A stretch of DNA of 64,000 nt, from assembly GCA_958496175.1 (NCBI GenBank), contig OY292275.1:8184001-8248000 (forward strand), read 5' to 3'. Origin of the DNA: Sisyra terminalis. Lineage: Eukaryota; Arthropoda; Insecta; Neuroptera; Sisyridae. This document shows, in pieces, positions 36,392 to 48,467 of the stretch. Position numbers and translations under genes: made by a program. How positions within the stretch are numbered: position 1 is the first letter of the stretch; every line of letters begins with the position of its first letter. The notes beneath the pieces are model-generated. The model was not told the DNA's origin, made no database searches, and saw nothing but the letters and a program-made list of their open reading frames with translations.

Positions 36392-38615
36392 ATTTGTTAT
36401 CCATACGAAAAGTCAAACTTATATGATAAAAATACTAAGGGTTCCTAAATTTCAGACAAGACTAAATCAAACCATAACATAGTTGACATCCACAATCAAA
36501 ATATTAATCATTCATTTCAATGAAATAGAGAACGGAAGTGGATGTTCAACTGGACTCATAACTGAAATTAAGGCTTAATTATATCTAAAAAAGCATTTTA
36601 AAACACCCTAGACTTGCTACACAAGTATTAAGGCTGAATATTTGACTAAATGTTCAGGATACAAACATCAAAACTGCAAAATATTAAATCAAAAAAAGTA
36701 AAATTTCCTGAAAAGTTGTTTGGAAAAAGAGCAACCAACATGAAGATTGAGCATATAAGAGGAAAAAATATTCATTCATAGAAGTCCAGCATTATCTCAA
36801 CAACTGATGGAGCAAAGATTAATCGAAAGTTTCTGGTAAAAGATTATTGGGGAAACTTCAGAGCAAAAGCTGTATCTTGGAGTATATTTGGATACAAGGT
36901 TAAACTGACCAAACTTTAATAAAATATTTTTACTGGAAATTATAAATTTCATTGTGTGGTTTGAATTTCCACTGCAAAAAAACGGGAAGTTGAAACTCCA
37001 ACAAGAGTAAATAGGGTCTAAAGACTCTAATGTATAAAATTAAAATAGCAAAAAGCCAAAAAAGCTTTTATAATTTTTGTGGGATAAGTGAAATTTTAAC
37101 CATCATGCATTTAAATAAGTGTTCCTAGAAAGATTCTTTGTAAGATTCAGCAAATATAATGTCCAAATATAATCTTTATCCCTTGAAGAGGCTAAAAGCT
37201 TTGTATGAAACCATAAAAGAGAATTACATTTTGCGCGAATACTGACACCAAAAACTGGCTTCCAAATAAGCTGGATCATTTAAAGGAAGGAAAAGTTATC
37301 TCTTAAATTTTAGAATTTATAATATCACTAAATTTCACAGCAACTACTTATCCAACTCCATTTTTCATTTTTCAAAATTTACACATTTTTTGACATTGTC
37401 GCAGAATAATGAAGCTGAAATTTTTATGAAGACCTTAAGGATAATGTGTTACTAACTGAGACCCAATCTTAAAGTCAATTTCGTAAGAACAACTTTAAGA
37501 AATAAATTTCTGGGAAATTATAAGACCGGTATATCCTGCAATCCTTGAAAATTGGCCAATTCATTATAAATGATTTATGAAATTCTGTATTCGAAATTAG
37601 TTTAAGGTTTAAAGTTTTTGCGAGACCAACAATACACTAACAATATAAACAGAAGTAAGTAGTCAGGCTTCAGAAAGTTAATTCGATAGCTTTTTACGTA
37701 GAAAGTTTAATTATCTTCTTTTTAATGGATTCTTTGTGAAAAATAATCATTTTATGAATTTGTATATATTTTTTTTAATTTTAAAATGATAACTTCCGAG
37801 AAGTTATTTCTTCGGTTCAATTTCTGTTATTTACAATTTTATATTTCGAATTTAATCCTGCTTTTCGAGTTATAATAATTTGTTAGTTTACCTCCTAAAA
37901 ATTACTATGAATTATCATAATTTAAATGTTTCTTAGTTTATGAAAAAATATTATATTTTTGAACGTTTTTGTTTTCTATGATTTGGGGAAATAATTTCTT
38001 AATAATGGACAGGCAGTTATTGTTGCCAATTATAACTCTTCTGAGATATCGAAGTTAAACTTTAAGTTTAACGTTAACGACTTTTCCTGAATATATTTTT
38101 GCTTTACATTTTCGATTTTTTTTTTGGTAAAAAGGATACTGAGATTCAAGTGTGAGTTTGGACTCGAAAATTATTTTTAGTTACAATGATTGTTTTACTT
38201 TATCACTTTAGATTATCATCGATAGATGTTACTAATTACTTGCAAAACGAAGCATCAAATTCAGTAAGAATAGTTTGCCTAGATATCTAATTTTATTTGG
38301 GAAAAATAAATTTCCTAAGAAATCTACAAAGAATTTTAGAATACTGATATACACACTTTGAAGAATGCTGTATAAATTAAAATATAGAATGGTTTTATAT
38401 AAAACCCGAGAAATACTCATTGAATATTTTTTTTTCTAACAAAAATCGTTGATTCCAATAAAAAATAAAGCTATAATAAACCAGACCATCCTCTTCGTTT
38501 TATATTATTAAAGATATCGCAAAATATAAACAAGAGTAACGCAAAAAGTCAGAAAAAATGTTACTGATTTCGAAATAATTCAGAATATTACAGTGCTTAC
38601 ATGTTTTATTTTATC
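36392..38615. other. Non-coding DNA with a faint LINE trace near 36.88 kb
   Basis: At about 36878-36925 the plus strand reads QKLYLGVYLDTRLN, which resembles the YLGxxLDxRLTW block of Jockey-type RTs. The flanks add no further convincing similarity, so this is at most a tiny relic. The rest is AT-rich with no recognisable feature. Confidence 0.3.
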
Positions 38616-39560
38616 TCGAGACCTATAAACCCTTGGCACACATAATTCAACCGGCCGCTTTTTTTTTTTGTTCCCTCCATCGAGAATACGTACAGCGTAT
38701 AAAGCCTGTCTGTTTTCCTTTTTTCCCTTGTTTCCAAAGCTATGGCTTCCGCTTAGATGCTTTATTGCTCGTTTAATAGTGCAATTTTATGGAATGTACG
38801 AAAGAATAAACGGAGACATTATTATTATCAATGCGAGTTTATGAATTAAGACACGAGGAAAAATGTTTTTCTCTAGCCTATTTTATTTCTTTTATCTCAT
38901 ACGCACTTATTAATTTTTTAAGCTTGCAAACTAAGAGGGGTTTAAATCTCGGATGATTTACGTAGAAACCGTGTTGGAGCTTTTAAATGAGAGATTTTAT
39001 ACTCTCTTGTAGATTCTTTTAAATATGATGATTGCCACTTTAGTAGAGTAGTAGAGGAAAAATATGCGTAATTGTGAAAGTGAAATAGTAGAGGGATAAC
39101 GAAACAAATACGTAGTATTTGCGGGGTGAGGAAACGTTCATATGTATTGGAGGTAGATTACAAGATAGCAATAGCAAATAAATAGGCGAAAGAAAGCGCA
39201 GTGCAAGTGATACGAATTCCCGATGGTGTTAACGTTGGTGCAAACAACATTCTTGATTTGAAATCGGAGCGCACAATTTAAGAGTCAATGGGGATTTTTA
39301 TGGAACGGTTTTCGTGCACGGCCAGCCAAGGAATCGTATATAGGTATAGGTATATACATAGAGAAGGTTAAAAGGACGCCGCCATACATCACCCGGGTGC
39401 CGATATAGGGCTTTGGTTGCTGGCAAAAAAAGAAAAATCTACGACGAAAAGCACCCTTAAATTAACTCGGATTGGATCGAAATACGGTGTTAGAAAACGC
39501 AAAACGTACAGTCGGCGTGAAACAATTAATTTTAGTTAGTAGAAAATTCACGCGGGAAAT
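38616..39560. other. GC-richer island, candidate conserved element or exon
   Basis: This part is clearly less AT-rich. On the minus strand a strong polypyrimidine tract and CCAG end at 39420 and are followed by a 44-codon open frame (39288-39419) starting QPKPYIGTRVMYGG. The frame then runs into a TGA. I do not recognise the peptide and there is no clear donor. It is either a regulatory block or an unrecognised alternative terminal exon. Confidence 0.25.
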
Positions 39561-40038
39561 ACGAAACTTATATATTTACAAAGATAATTGACTATTAAAA
39601 TGGATGTTTGTTAAAATAAAATTGACGGAAAATACTTTTGAAATATTGAAAAAAATTAAAGATTATGGCGCATAAATGAAAGAATGCATTGATTTTCAAC
39701 CCTTATGTTGATCCACCAATAAGATCACACTATACCTTTGATCACAATGAAGACATAAGTTACCAAAAGCTTTTTTGATTACATATTTTCAATTCATGAT
39801 ATATTTCTTTCCTTTTTTGGTATAACTCTTTGTGGAAATGTTTTGATGAAAAAATATGGAATAGAAAAAATGAACTTTATAGTGCAATAGTGCAAAGGGC
39901 TTTAGCAGTTAAGACAGTAAAATATTTATATTCAGTGGATTTAGATGGATTATATTAAAGATTCAAACTTTCACATTTGTTAAAACGCAGTCTTTTAAGT
40001 CGCTAACATTACGGGTAGAAAATATTTTTACTATTTAG
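39561..40038. other. AT-rich non-coding DNA
   Basis: Nothing was recognised. Confidence 0.45.
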
Positions 40039-40302
40039 TATATGACTCGTTTATTTTGAAAGTGGTGTAAGTCCACTTCAAGGACGGTCTATATGGTGAT
40101 TCTTCTTCTTGTAACTAGACCAAAGTATGTTAATTATTTAACTGCTAACTTTTGACAAATTACTGATTTCATTTTAGTTGTTAACAAAAACACAAATTAT
40201 TCCCTCCGTCTTAGTATCTTATATATCTATGGTTAAATGATAACACTATAGGGATTGTTCTTGAAATGGACTTAACTCACTTTCAAAATAAACGGTTCAT
40301 AT
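40039..40302. mobile_element. MITE-like element with TIRs of about 45 bp
   Basis: Left end (40039-40086) and inverted right end (about 40252-40302) share CGTTTATTTTGAAAGTG followed by TAAGTCCA, then TTCAAG. The arms differ at a handful of positions. The internal 165 bp is AT-rich and non-coding. A target duplication could not be fixed (TA is possible). Length, TIRs and lack of coding fit a non-autonomous DNA transposon. Confidence 0.6.
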
Positions 40303-42083
40303 AATGATGACATCGCAACCAAAATTGCATATAATTTTGCAGAAAATTTCTACTTTTGATGAAAAAATCGGTGTCAGCAGAAATCTTATCAACTTTGGGA
40401 CTATATTATGTTGTAAGGCCGAACTAAATTTTCTGATTTTCAGCATGGTTGCTATTTATTACAATAAAAATAAAATTAAAAGTTTTGCTTTTAAATGAAT
40501 AATAGATAAAATCGTAGGCTTAAAGTGTAAACCTGCTATCCACATCAGACTTAATTATTCAGGGGAAAAAAATACTGCAAAAAATTGAAAATAATTCTAA
40601 ACAAAAAAAAAAGGAAATATCATTTGAAGATTGAATCTTGCTGGTCTTAATAGATTGAATACCATTGAGAAATATTTAAATACTTTCTATTAATTAGCCA
40701 TTTAATATATAAGTAGGTTTTTTAACCAAAATAGTTAATACTGAAATGTACCTACATAGTAGATTTTCATATTAGTTACATTTGTGAAACAAATATCTCA
40801 AGTATGTTAGAGTACTATATTTATTTAAAAATAAGGTTCATATTCCTTGTTGAACCATTAAATTAAGCACCGTTGTATTTTCTACTTTGTTTTTTATTTT
40901 ATTCGCGATTTTTTGTTAAATCAACTCTAATATGCTATAATTTTCTCTTTTGTGTCTAAATTTTATCGTGGACCGATTTATTCGCGAATTAAATTAAAAA
41001 TTAAAAAACAGAATGCAATGATGCACGATTTAACGACTCTAAAAGGGACATGAGCTTAAAATAACATAATATCAATCACATAAAACATTAATAAAATAAA
41101 AAAAACAAATTTCATATAGTCGTTGCTTAAAGAACCACCCCGGTAATATTTATTTTTTGCTGGTTGTCGCACGACAGTAGGAAAATTCCTCATCGATAAG
41201 AAATCGAAGAATCCTTAAAGATCTTTAACTCTTTTTCAAAAGGCTTTGAACGACTAGGTTTGGATAACTTTTTTCCAAATTTTGAGGTTTTCTAATTGAG
41301 AATGGTCCATCGACCGATTCCTATAGTATTCAAAAACATAGTCCTGCATATTCTTATCAGTGTATTCTCAACTTTTAAGTAGTAATATCGACTTGGAGTC
41401 CTTTTTGGATCACTTTGCGGTGTATCTTTTCTTTTAGTTGGTAAACAGGTTACGAAGTAATGGTCAAATTTATTTTTTCTCCTCATGTAAGTTTCCGAAA
41501 ATCTTGAAAAATCTTTTGTTATATTTTTATATTAACTGAAATGCATTTAAGAAATTTTGCATTCTTAAATTTGCACTTGATTTTCATAACACGGGGCTGC
41601 TTAAGATTTTCTTAACTCCAGGCTCTATTTTCTTTTTTCCGTCCATAATACGTCTTTTCTTATTCCCTAGGTTTTTTTGTCGCAAACCACATAAATTTCT
41701 TATCTATCTTTTGATTTTTTGGATTTGTAGACTTTGTTGATAATTTTTCAGGTATATCGCTATTTGTACCTGTGTCGTAAGGAATCAAGTTTCAAGTTTG
41801 TACCTCTTCATCGTTGGATATTAATAGAGAAGTTGTGGTAAAGACATATTTACGGATGTATGATCAATATAATGACTTATTCAAATACTTCATTTAAAAT
41901 GCACAACTATTGTTGTAATAGAAAGAATTAAAATTAGCATTGTCAAATTCATTTAAGCTCTGGTTATTCGCAAAAATCAATCATTTCAATATTAATTCTT
42001 ACTAACTTTTGATTATTTTAATTCTATACAAATTATACTCTTTTACTTTTAAGTAGTATTTTTCTTTTTAATTAATTTTATTT
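40303..42083. other. AT-rich non-coding DNA
   Basis: No gene or repeat was recognised. The 64-codon frames at 40304-40498 and 41292-41486 show no family features. Confidence 0.45.
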
Positions 42084-42208
42084 TTAAATTTTTATTTAAT
42101 TTTAAATAGTAAATTTTTATTTAATTTTAAATAGTAAATTTTTATTTAATTTTAAATAGTAAATTTTTATTTAATTTTAAATAGTAAATTTTTAAATTTA
42201 AATAGTAA
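42084..42208. repeat. 25-bp minisatellite, about five units
   Basis: The AAATAGT that closes each unit ends at 42110, 42135, 42160 and 42185, giving an exact 25-bp period. A degenerate unit follows to 42208. The unit is almost pure A/T with a single G, and the middle copies look identical, so amplification is recent. Confidence 0.85.
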
Positions 42209-44254
42209 AATACATGGAAACATCACAAAAAGTGCAACGATTACAATATCTTAATACAAAAGGGAGCACTAACAAAGAGAGAGCAGTTTTTCATTTTAAG
42301 ATTTTAACTGATATAAGATAGCAGGATTACGTTTTGTTAAAAAAATTATATTTTTTATTTTTATGTTGATTTAGTTGTTCATTATCGTACATGCAGGTTA
42401 TTTCTCTCTTTCTAATGATACCAATAATATAGTAAGCAAAAAGTATAGATAGCAGTTTTGTATGTTTATTAAGTCAACGAAATATTTTAATGAAAATATC
42501 TTATAAAAGGATTTTTTATGGAAAAATATAGGTATTTGTTCATTTACATTGAAAATCGTCTAAGTAAGAAATGATTAATTTACTGATGATTTATAGAGAT
42601 TTCGTTTTTTTTTGATGATGAAATTTGGACGGTACTTTGAGATAGCAGATTTTTTTTATAGTTTAATACATTCAAGTTATTATATGGCGTGACTGTAAAG
42701 ATAAACTAAAATATCTACACTCCTTAGTCTCTTTTATACTATCATACAATACTTTGTTATATTAGCGCGCGATATTCTTCACTGTGGCAAGCGTTAAGCT
42801 CAAGTTCTTTTCCGGAGGGCAAATTTGTGATATTTTGTAATATTTCAAATATTTTAAAACGGTGTCGTAAAAGTCAGAGAGAAATCATCCTTTCTTGTCC
42901 CATTTGAGTGTACTTTGTATTTGGAATGAGTGTCGAGGGAATGTAGTACTTTGTGTCTGGTTTGGAAGAATTGAGAGAGGATGATGGGATGTGTCTGGAA
43001 GTTAATGTTCCTGTAATAATCACGACCTCTCCCATGTAACTTAAGTTCAACTAGCGATAAACCACGATTCTACGAATCATCCATTCACGGTTTGTTTATG
43101 CTGACACATAAAACATGGCAACAAAACCAAGGATAAGATATAAAATAAAATAATTAGACAAAGAGATTTTAGTTGTTCACGTTTAGAATTTCGAAGAAAT
43201 AAATTCAACGCTTTTAATTCCCGCGCTTTGGTTTAGCATTTTTGATTGTTTTATGAACAATTTTGATTACATTTTATTAACATGACGGTAAAAAATGAAC
43301 TTTAAATTGTGGGGTACATAAATTTTTTATTTGTCTTTTATAAAGCTGAAAAGAATACTTTAGTACTTATGGTTTATTGTTATTAAAGTGTCAACATCTA
43401 AACTATTTTTACGACACGTCCGCTGTTAGTTTTCTGGTGTAATCTGATTTTAGAGTCTTATGGGACCATTAATATAGGTACCTCTAGGTACTGAACAACA
43501 CAGCGCTCGTGCTAATAAATATGGAGGAATATTATCAAGCAGATTGCGATAAATTCATCAGTAAACTAAATGCAAATTTGTCATGTGGTGAAAATTTTAT
43601 ACGCTCTCTCTATAGTAAAAGCATAAAATTGTTATAATCGTGAATTGTGCTCATGAAAATTGGTTTGATGTCACAATTTTTTTTAAATAATGAACTTTTT
43701 TGTTTGAAAATTAATTGGAACGGGTATTGAGAGGAAATTTTTTTTTTCAAAAAATAATTTACATAAATTCCTGTCTCTCTCTTTCTCTTTGCCTTCTTAA
43801 AAAATTCGTCTTTATGAAAAATGAAAATAACTTAGCAATTTGTTAATGTCAAGCCGACAGCCAATATTTTTTTACCTTCTCTTATCGAACGTACTTTATC
43901 TTATTTCGTAAGAGCGTAAGAACGCTTCAGAGTGGAAATTATGTAGAGTAAATAATTAATTTGCCTTTTCGTACCGAACATTCCATTAATCAAATTATTA
44001 AATAATGAAGGAATGACTATCGCAAACATATACAAATTTTTTTCTGCAATTTTTCTGAATATAAATATCAAAAGGATTCTGTGGAATATATTTATCTTAA
44101 AGTGTAAATCTTTGTTGGCTTTATGAGCACGTGTCTAAGCACGTATGTCTGCAATTTTTGTACACGTGTGTTTATGTTATGAACACGCGTATAGCGCCAT
44201 AAAGGCACTGTTTAAAACCAGTGGCGGTGCTTTGCAAAAAATTGTTTACTTTTA
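42209..44254. other. Non-coding DNA with a small E-box group
   Basis: AT-rich sequence without recognisable exons. Two CACGTG motifs lie at 44128-44133 and 44163-44168, with a nearby CACGTA and CACGCG. This density is unusual in AT-rich DNA. Confidence 0.4.
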
Positions 44255-45125
44255 GGTGTATCGGAAAGTTATTTTTTTTTAATATACAGTTAAAACACAA
44301 AACTTTGTTACAGCTTTTGATTTTAAATCAATGACAAAATCAGGTTCAATATTATCAACGTTTTAACATCCAGTGTGCAAATTTTTATTGACAAATTAGT
44401 AAAAATCAATTAATTGCTAAGGAAAATATCAAAAAATACATTTTGAACATCACTTAAACTTTTAATTTGTTCACTACTTAATGCCTACATGTTGTAACGA
44501 TTGTAATAAATAAAAATTCGATAGAAAAACTTTGGAAGATTTTAGTGGGTATAGAAATATCATCCCCCCCTAATTTATGGGTTTTTTCCAGGGCTTTTCT
44601 TCTGAAGAAGAATCTTGCATTACCGTATTGTAGAATAGAATTTTCTCTGTTAACAGTTCTCAGATACTTTTGGATATTTGGTTATTCGATCAAAATTGAT
44701 TAGAAATATTTGACAGCTTTTTGACTTTCTAGCAAACATTTGGAACCAATATCTCCCTTAAATTCTTATTGGATTTTTTTTCATTCATCGTTGTTAGTTG
44801 GTATTTATTTGAACTTAATAAAACTTATTTGATATTAATGAGCATCTAATGTACTTAGATAAACATGGAAAATGTTTTTAGCAACAGCCTTGCGTAACTA
44901 CCCTATGAAACTCAAAAAACAATCAATTCCGAATTTGTATTCCTTTAAGTTTTTGGTCTTATTATTTCAACGATTTGGTATAAAAAATGATTTGTAATTT
45001 TGTATAAGTTAATAAGGAACTCAAATCATAAAATTTCTTTAATAGCACTTTGAAATTACTTATAAGCAGATAAATGGCAATTGAATAACTAAAGGTTTAA
45101 AATCGAAATTACTTTCTGGTACACT
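44255..45125 (-). mobile_element. TA-flanked TIR DNA transposon, copy B, both ends present
   Basis: The left end GGTGTATCGGAAAGTT follows TA (44253-44254). The right end, inverted, is AGTGTACCAGAAAGT and is followed by TA (45126-45127). It is 871 bp. The minus strand still shows the shared peptide stretch SNNQISKS, a stop, ELLTEKIL, and then NTVMQDSSSEEKPWKKPIN. It also shows the upstream shared stretch beginning RPKT with RNTN. Stops and frameshifts are present. With copy C (3051-3953) it defines the element length of about 0.87-0.9 kb and the TIR consensus GGTGTAYCGGAAAGT. Confidence 0.65.
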
Positions 45126-48100
45126 TAATATGATCAAATAATTATTCTTCTAGAACGTTATTTTATTGAGACCAACTAATTCAGCAGATGGTTTTTCTCT
45201 TCATTACCTTTGATTGCATAAACAAAGTCTTTCTTCCATCTTTTATTCATCCAATTTGCCCTACATAATCAATTGGAACATTTCATTTTTTTGTTACACA
45301 TTTTATGTCTTAAATATGCAAGTTTTCTGTCTTTAACGTTTTTTTTTAATTTCTTTTTCTTTAGCTGGGTGGCAAAAAAATTTCTTTGGTTATATGATAA
45401 GAACAATATATTCCTAACATGTTTTGGTAGTATCACAACTTAAAAAATTATTTATATTGTTGAAAAAAATTAAAGCATTAAAAGATTAACTGAATTTCAA
45501 TTGTTGTCTTTCCGACATATATCCAAAAAAATCTATTGTCTTTGCACTATCTTGTATTTGCGTGGCATTATTTTTTTAAACCTAAATCCTGGAACTGCCA
45601 TGACAGCACTTAATACAGAGAAAAATTAGATTTACATAAACGCAATGTAAAAGTATGGAACAATTTCTTCAGTAGTATTTATATACAATAAGCATTAGCT
45701 TTACATATTTTAAAGGAAAGGATATCTTAATCAATGTCAAAAACTCGTCAATATATGCCCACATGTTGAATTTGTTTTACATTCTTCATAAAAATACGCT
45801 TTTCTTAAGTTTAAAAATTATTTTATAGATATACTGACGTTGGTATTTTTAAATCACGATGTGAACAAATATTTTGCTTAAAAGTGGGGTCATAATAAAT
45901 GTTAAATACGTAATTTAACTCTATTGAAAGCTCAAGTATCTGATTTTTTTATTCGTAGAAGAATAATTGTGGGTTCGTAATTATGAAATGTATTCAATCA
46001 AACTAGGATTCAAAGAATCGTATGTATGTACAAATTATGTCCTAAAATGAGGATAGAGACATGAATTGCTAAAAATATTTTCAACATATATCTAAGTATC
46101 TTTTGCTTTCATTGAAAAGCCGCCACTGTGCAAAACAATTCACATGCATTTACAATTTGCAACGAGAGGTAAAAGTCATCGGGAAAATACTTTTCGTTTT
46201 ACTAAGTTGGGCTTGGCCCAACTTTATGCCTATTATATCAGGTGCAGCTGTATCTGAAGTGGTGAGGCCTTCTTCCAAACGTTTTATTTGATTTCAAATA
46301 AAATTCGCTTGGAACGCCAAATGCCGTGCTTCGACAATTATTAAGCCAAGTGAATGTATAAATTATTTTGTCTAGCGAGTGACGTGCGATAGTCAAATGG
46401 CAAAAAATAAATAAATTTCATTTCTCTATTTGTAAATTAGGTTATTATTTTAAGAAAGGCTTGACACCTAAATTCAGCGGACTTGTCTTGGCACGCTATC
46501 GCGTCAACAATGCTTTGACTTAAAGGTATTTCTTCAATGGTGCATTCATATGAATAAAGAGCCCTCCTTCATTCAAAAATACGAGAAAATTTCATTCGTA
46601 TTTCGTTGTTTTGCCTTTTTTTTAAATCTATACACTCTTACGCATTAGAAGAAATAATAGAATTTTGGTTTGTTAAATATAAACTTATGAATCATTCGAA
46701 ATTTAAAGAATTCTTTCAATGTTGCAAAGTATTTCTAGAAAAACAAAGATTATACATTTGACGATTCGTGAACAATTTTTAGACATCTTCAGCTTCAGTT
46801 TCGACTTTTTCAAAGATCTGTCTGCTTCTCTGATACAAAAGTTTGATTCATATCATCATATGAATATAAAATATATAAATAATTTGGAAACAATACATAT
46901 AGTTGATAAAATTGTTATTTTAAATTTGGGTATTTTAGAGGAAATACCTACTCTATTTGAAAAGGTCAAATGTTGTACCAAAATTAGTTTGGGATTTCAT
47001 ATAAATTTAAGGCAAACGCTTAAATTTTAATCTTTTGGGTGTTATTGTTACAGGCTATACCTTCTGTACATTGTTTAAAACTAAAAGAAAAGTGACAGAA
47101 TTGTTTGACAATAAGTTCAAGAAATATTTTGTAAATGGTTCTAGGAAAATTAATTAGTAAAATGTGAATATTCGAAAACCTCTTATTATAGTATTTGAAG
47201 CAAAAATGAATTTATAATGATTAACTGTTCAAAAAATTTTGCACAATCCCTTTTTAGTTTCACTAAACTTTCCTGGATTATTCGACCCATAAGACACAAG
47301 TGAACATATTAAAAAATTAAAAATATAGTTGAGGATTAACAATACCATTTTTATAAGAAATGAATAGCAATTTGGCATTCAAAATCAGGAACAATTTTGT
47401 ATAAGCCATGAAACAATTTTGGCTCGCTCTAAAACCGACCAAAATTTAAATTATTATTTGGATCACTTTTAAGCGTCTAATCAAATGTAATAAATGAACT
47501 AAGAACTAAAGAGGAATGCATAAATCAAGCAATGCACTTGTTTCTGATAAAATCTCAATGCAATTATTAGCCAATGGGATTGCGAGATTTAAAGATGTTC
47601 ATTTGTTTTAATTGTTGAAATTTTGAAAACTTAACAAAACCACTCCCCCATCAATAAACATATACGAATACATATCGTATGGAACATTTTGTGCACAGAC
47701 ATCATTCGTGGTCAAACGGTACATTATTTATAATTAAAGGGGTAGATTTAATAATACTTTAAAATGGATACCAAAACCATAAATTTAAGTGTGTTTTAAT
47801 TTAAAAATATCATTTAAATTAATGGTAAATGAAAATAATTAACTGATAGAAAATAGTATTTCTAGTAAGAGTAATAATATAACGAATATTGAAAAACTGT
47901 GGTTAAATTTGTCAAATAAAAACCAAGTACAATACTTTCCTAGTTGACTTAAAGGAAAATATGATTGTTCAAAATCGTAAAACCAATAAAAAAAATTCAA
48001 TAAATCTAACACAAAAAAAAGAGATAAAGAAGATCCAGAATTAACCTATTAACAAAGGATAAAACTATTCTACCAAAAACTTATGGCTTAAACTTTGAAG

Positions 48101-48308
48101 ACTACTATTTAATGCAAATACTGTACCAAATGCCATAGTGTATCATACTTGGCAACGATCTTATTTGATAATGAAACTTAAACAGAGATTTTTATTGAAC
48201 TATTATTTCATAGGTATTTTGGGCAGATTAGGCTTAGTAAAACTCTGATGATATACAAATGTAAGAAAAACTAGATATCCATTCTTTCAGGTCTTAATCG
48301 ATGTATAA
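45126..48308. other. AT-rich non-coding DNA
   Basis: The 103-codon frame at 46719-47030 is the longest here. It is rich in I, L, K, F and S with no domain, as expected of AT-rich random sequence. A slightly less AT-rich part lies near 46100-46560. No feature was recognised. Confidence 0.45.
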
Positions 48309-48467
48309 TGTGAAGGATATATCAGGATGTAGTAGACCAAATAAGTTAGCAGTATGATCAGTGCCTGATGAAGTTGGAATAAAACCAACGAAACGTTGCA
48401 ATTGAAAAAAATGAAGTAAAACACTGCTAACTGATTTGGTCTACTACATCTTGATATACCCTTCACA
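48309..48467. repeat. 45-bp inverted repeat enclosing a hammerhead-like sequence
   Basis: The left arm at 48309-48353 and the right arm at 48423-48467 are reverse complements at 42 of 45 positions. They include TGTAGTAGACCAAAT and GTTAGCAGT. The 69-bp loop carries a hammerhead-ribozyme-like core. The arms could extend helix I of the ribozyme. Penelope-like elements carry hammerhead motifs in their terminal repeats, so this may be a remnant of such an end. No coding remnant was seen beside it. Confidence 0.7.
48359..48400 (+). ncRNA. Hammerhead-ribozyme-like motif 1
   Basis: CTGATGA at 48365-48371 is followed by A and then stem II, GTTGG (48373-48377) with loop AATAAAA and CCAAC (48385-48389). 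GAAA follows at 48390-48393, and then CGTT with a possible NUH cleavage site GUU at 48395-48397. The bases before CTGATGA (GTGC) can pair with GCA after the site to start helix I. All conserved core residues are present. Helix III is only one or two base pairs, the arrangement reported for hammerheads of Penelope-like elements, which may act as dimers. Self-cleavage has not been tested. Confidence 0.6.

Noticed and set aside
36800..36930. Jockey-type RT trace (YLGVYLDTRLN)
   Set aside because: Only one short block matches and the flanks do not continue the family pattern, so it is not listed as an element.
46719..47030. 103-codon open frame on plus
   Set aside because: Composition is dominated by I, K, L, F and S as expected from AT-rich DNA. 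No domain, no splice or translation context of note.
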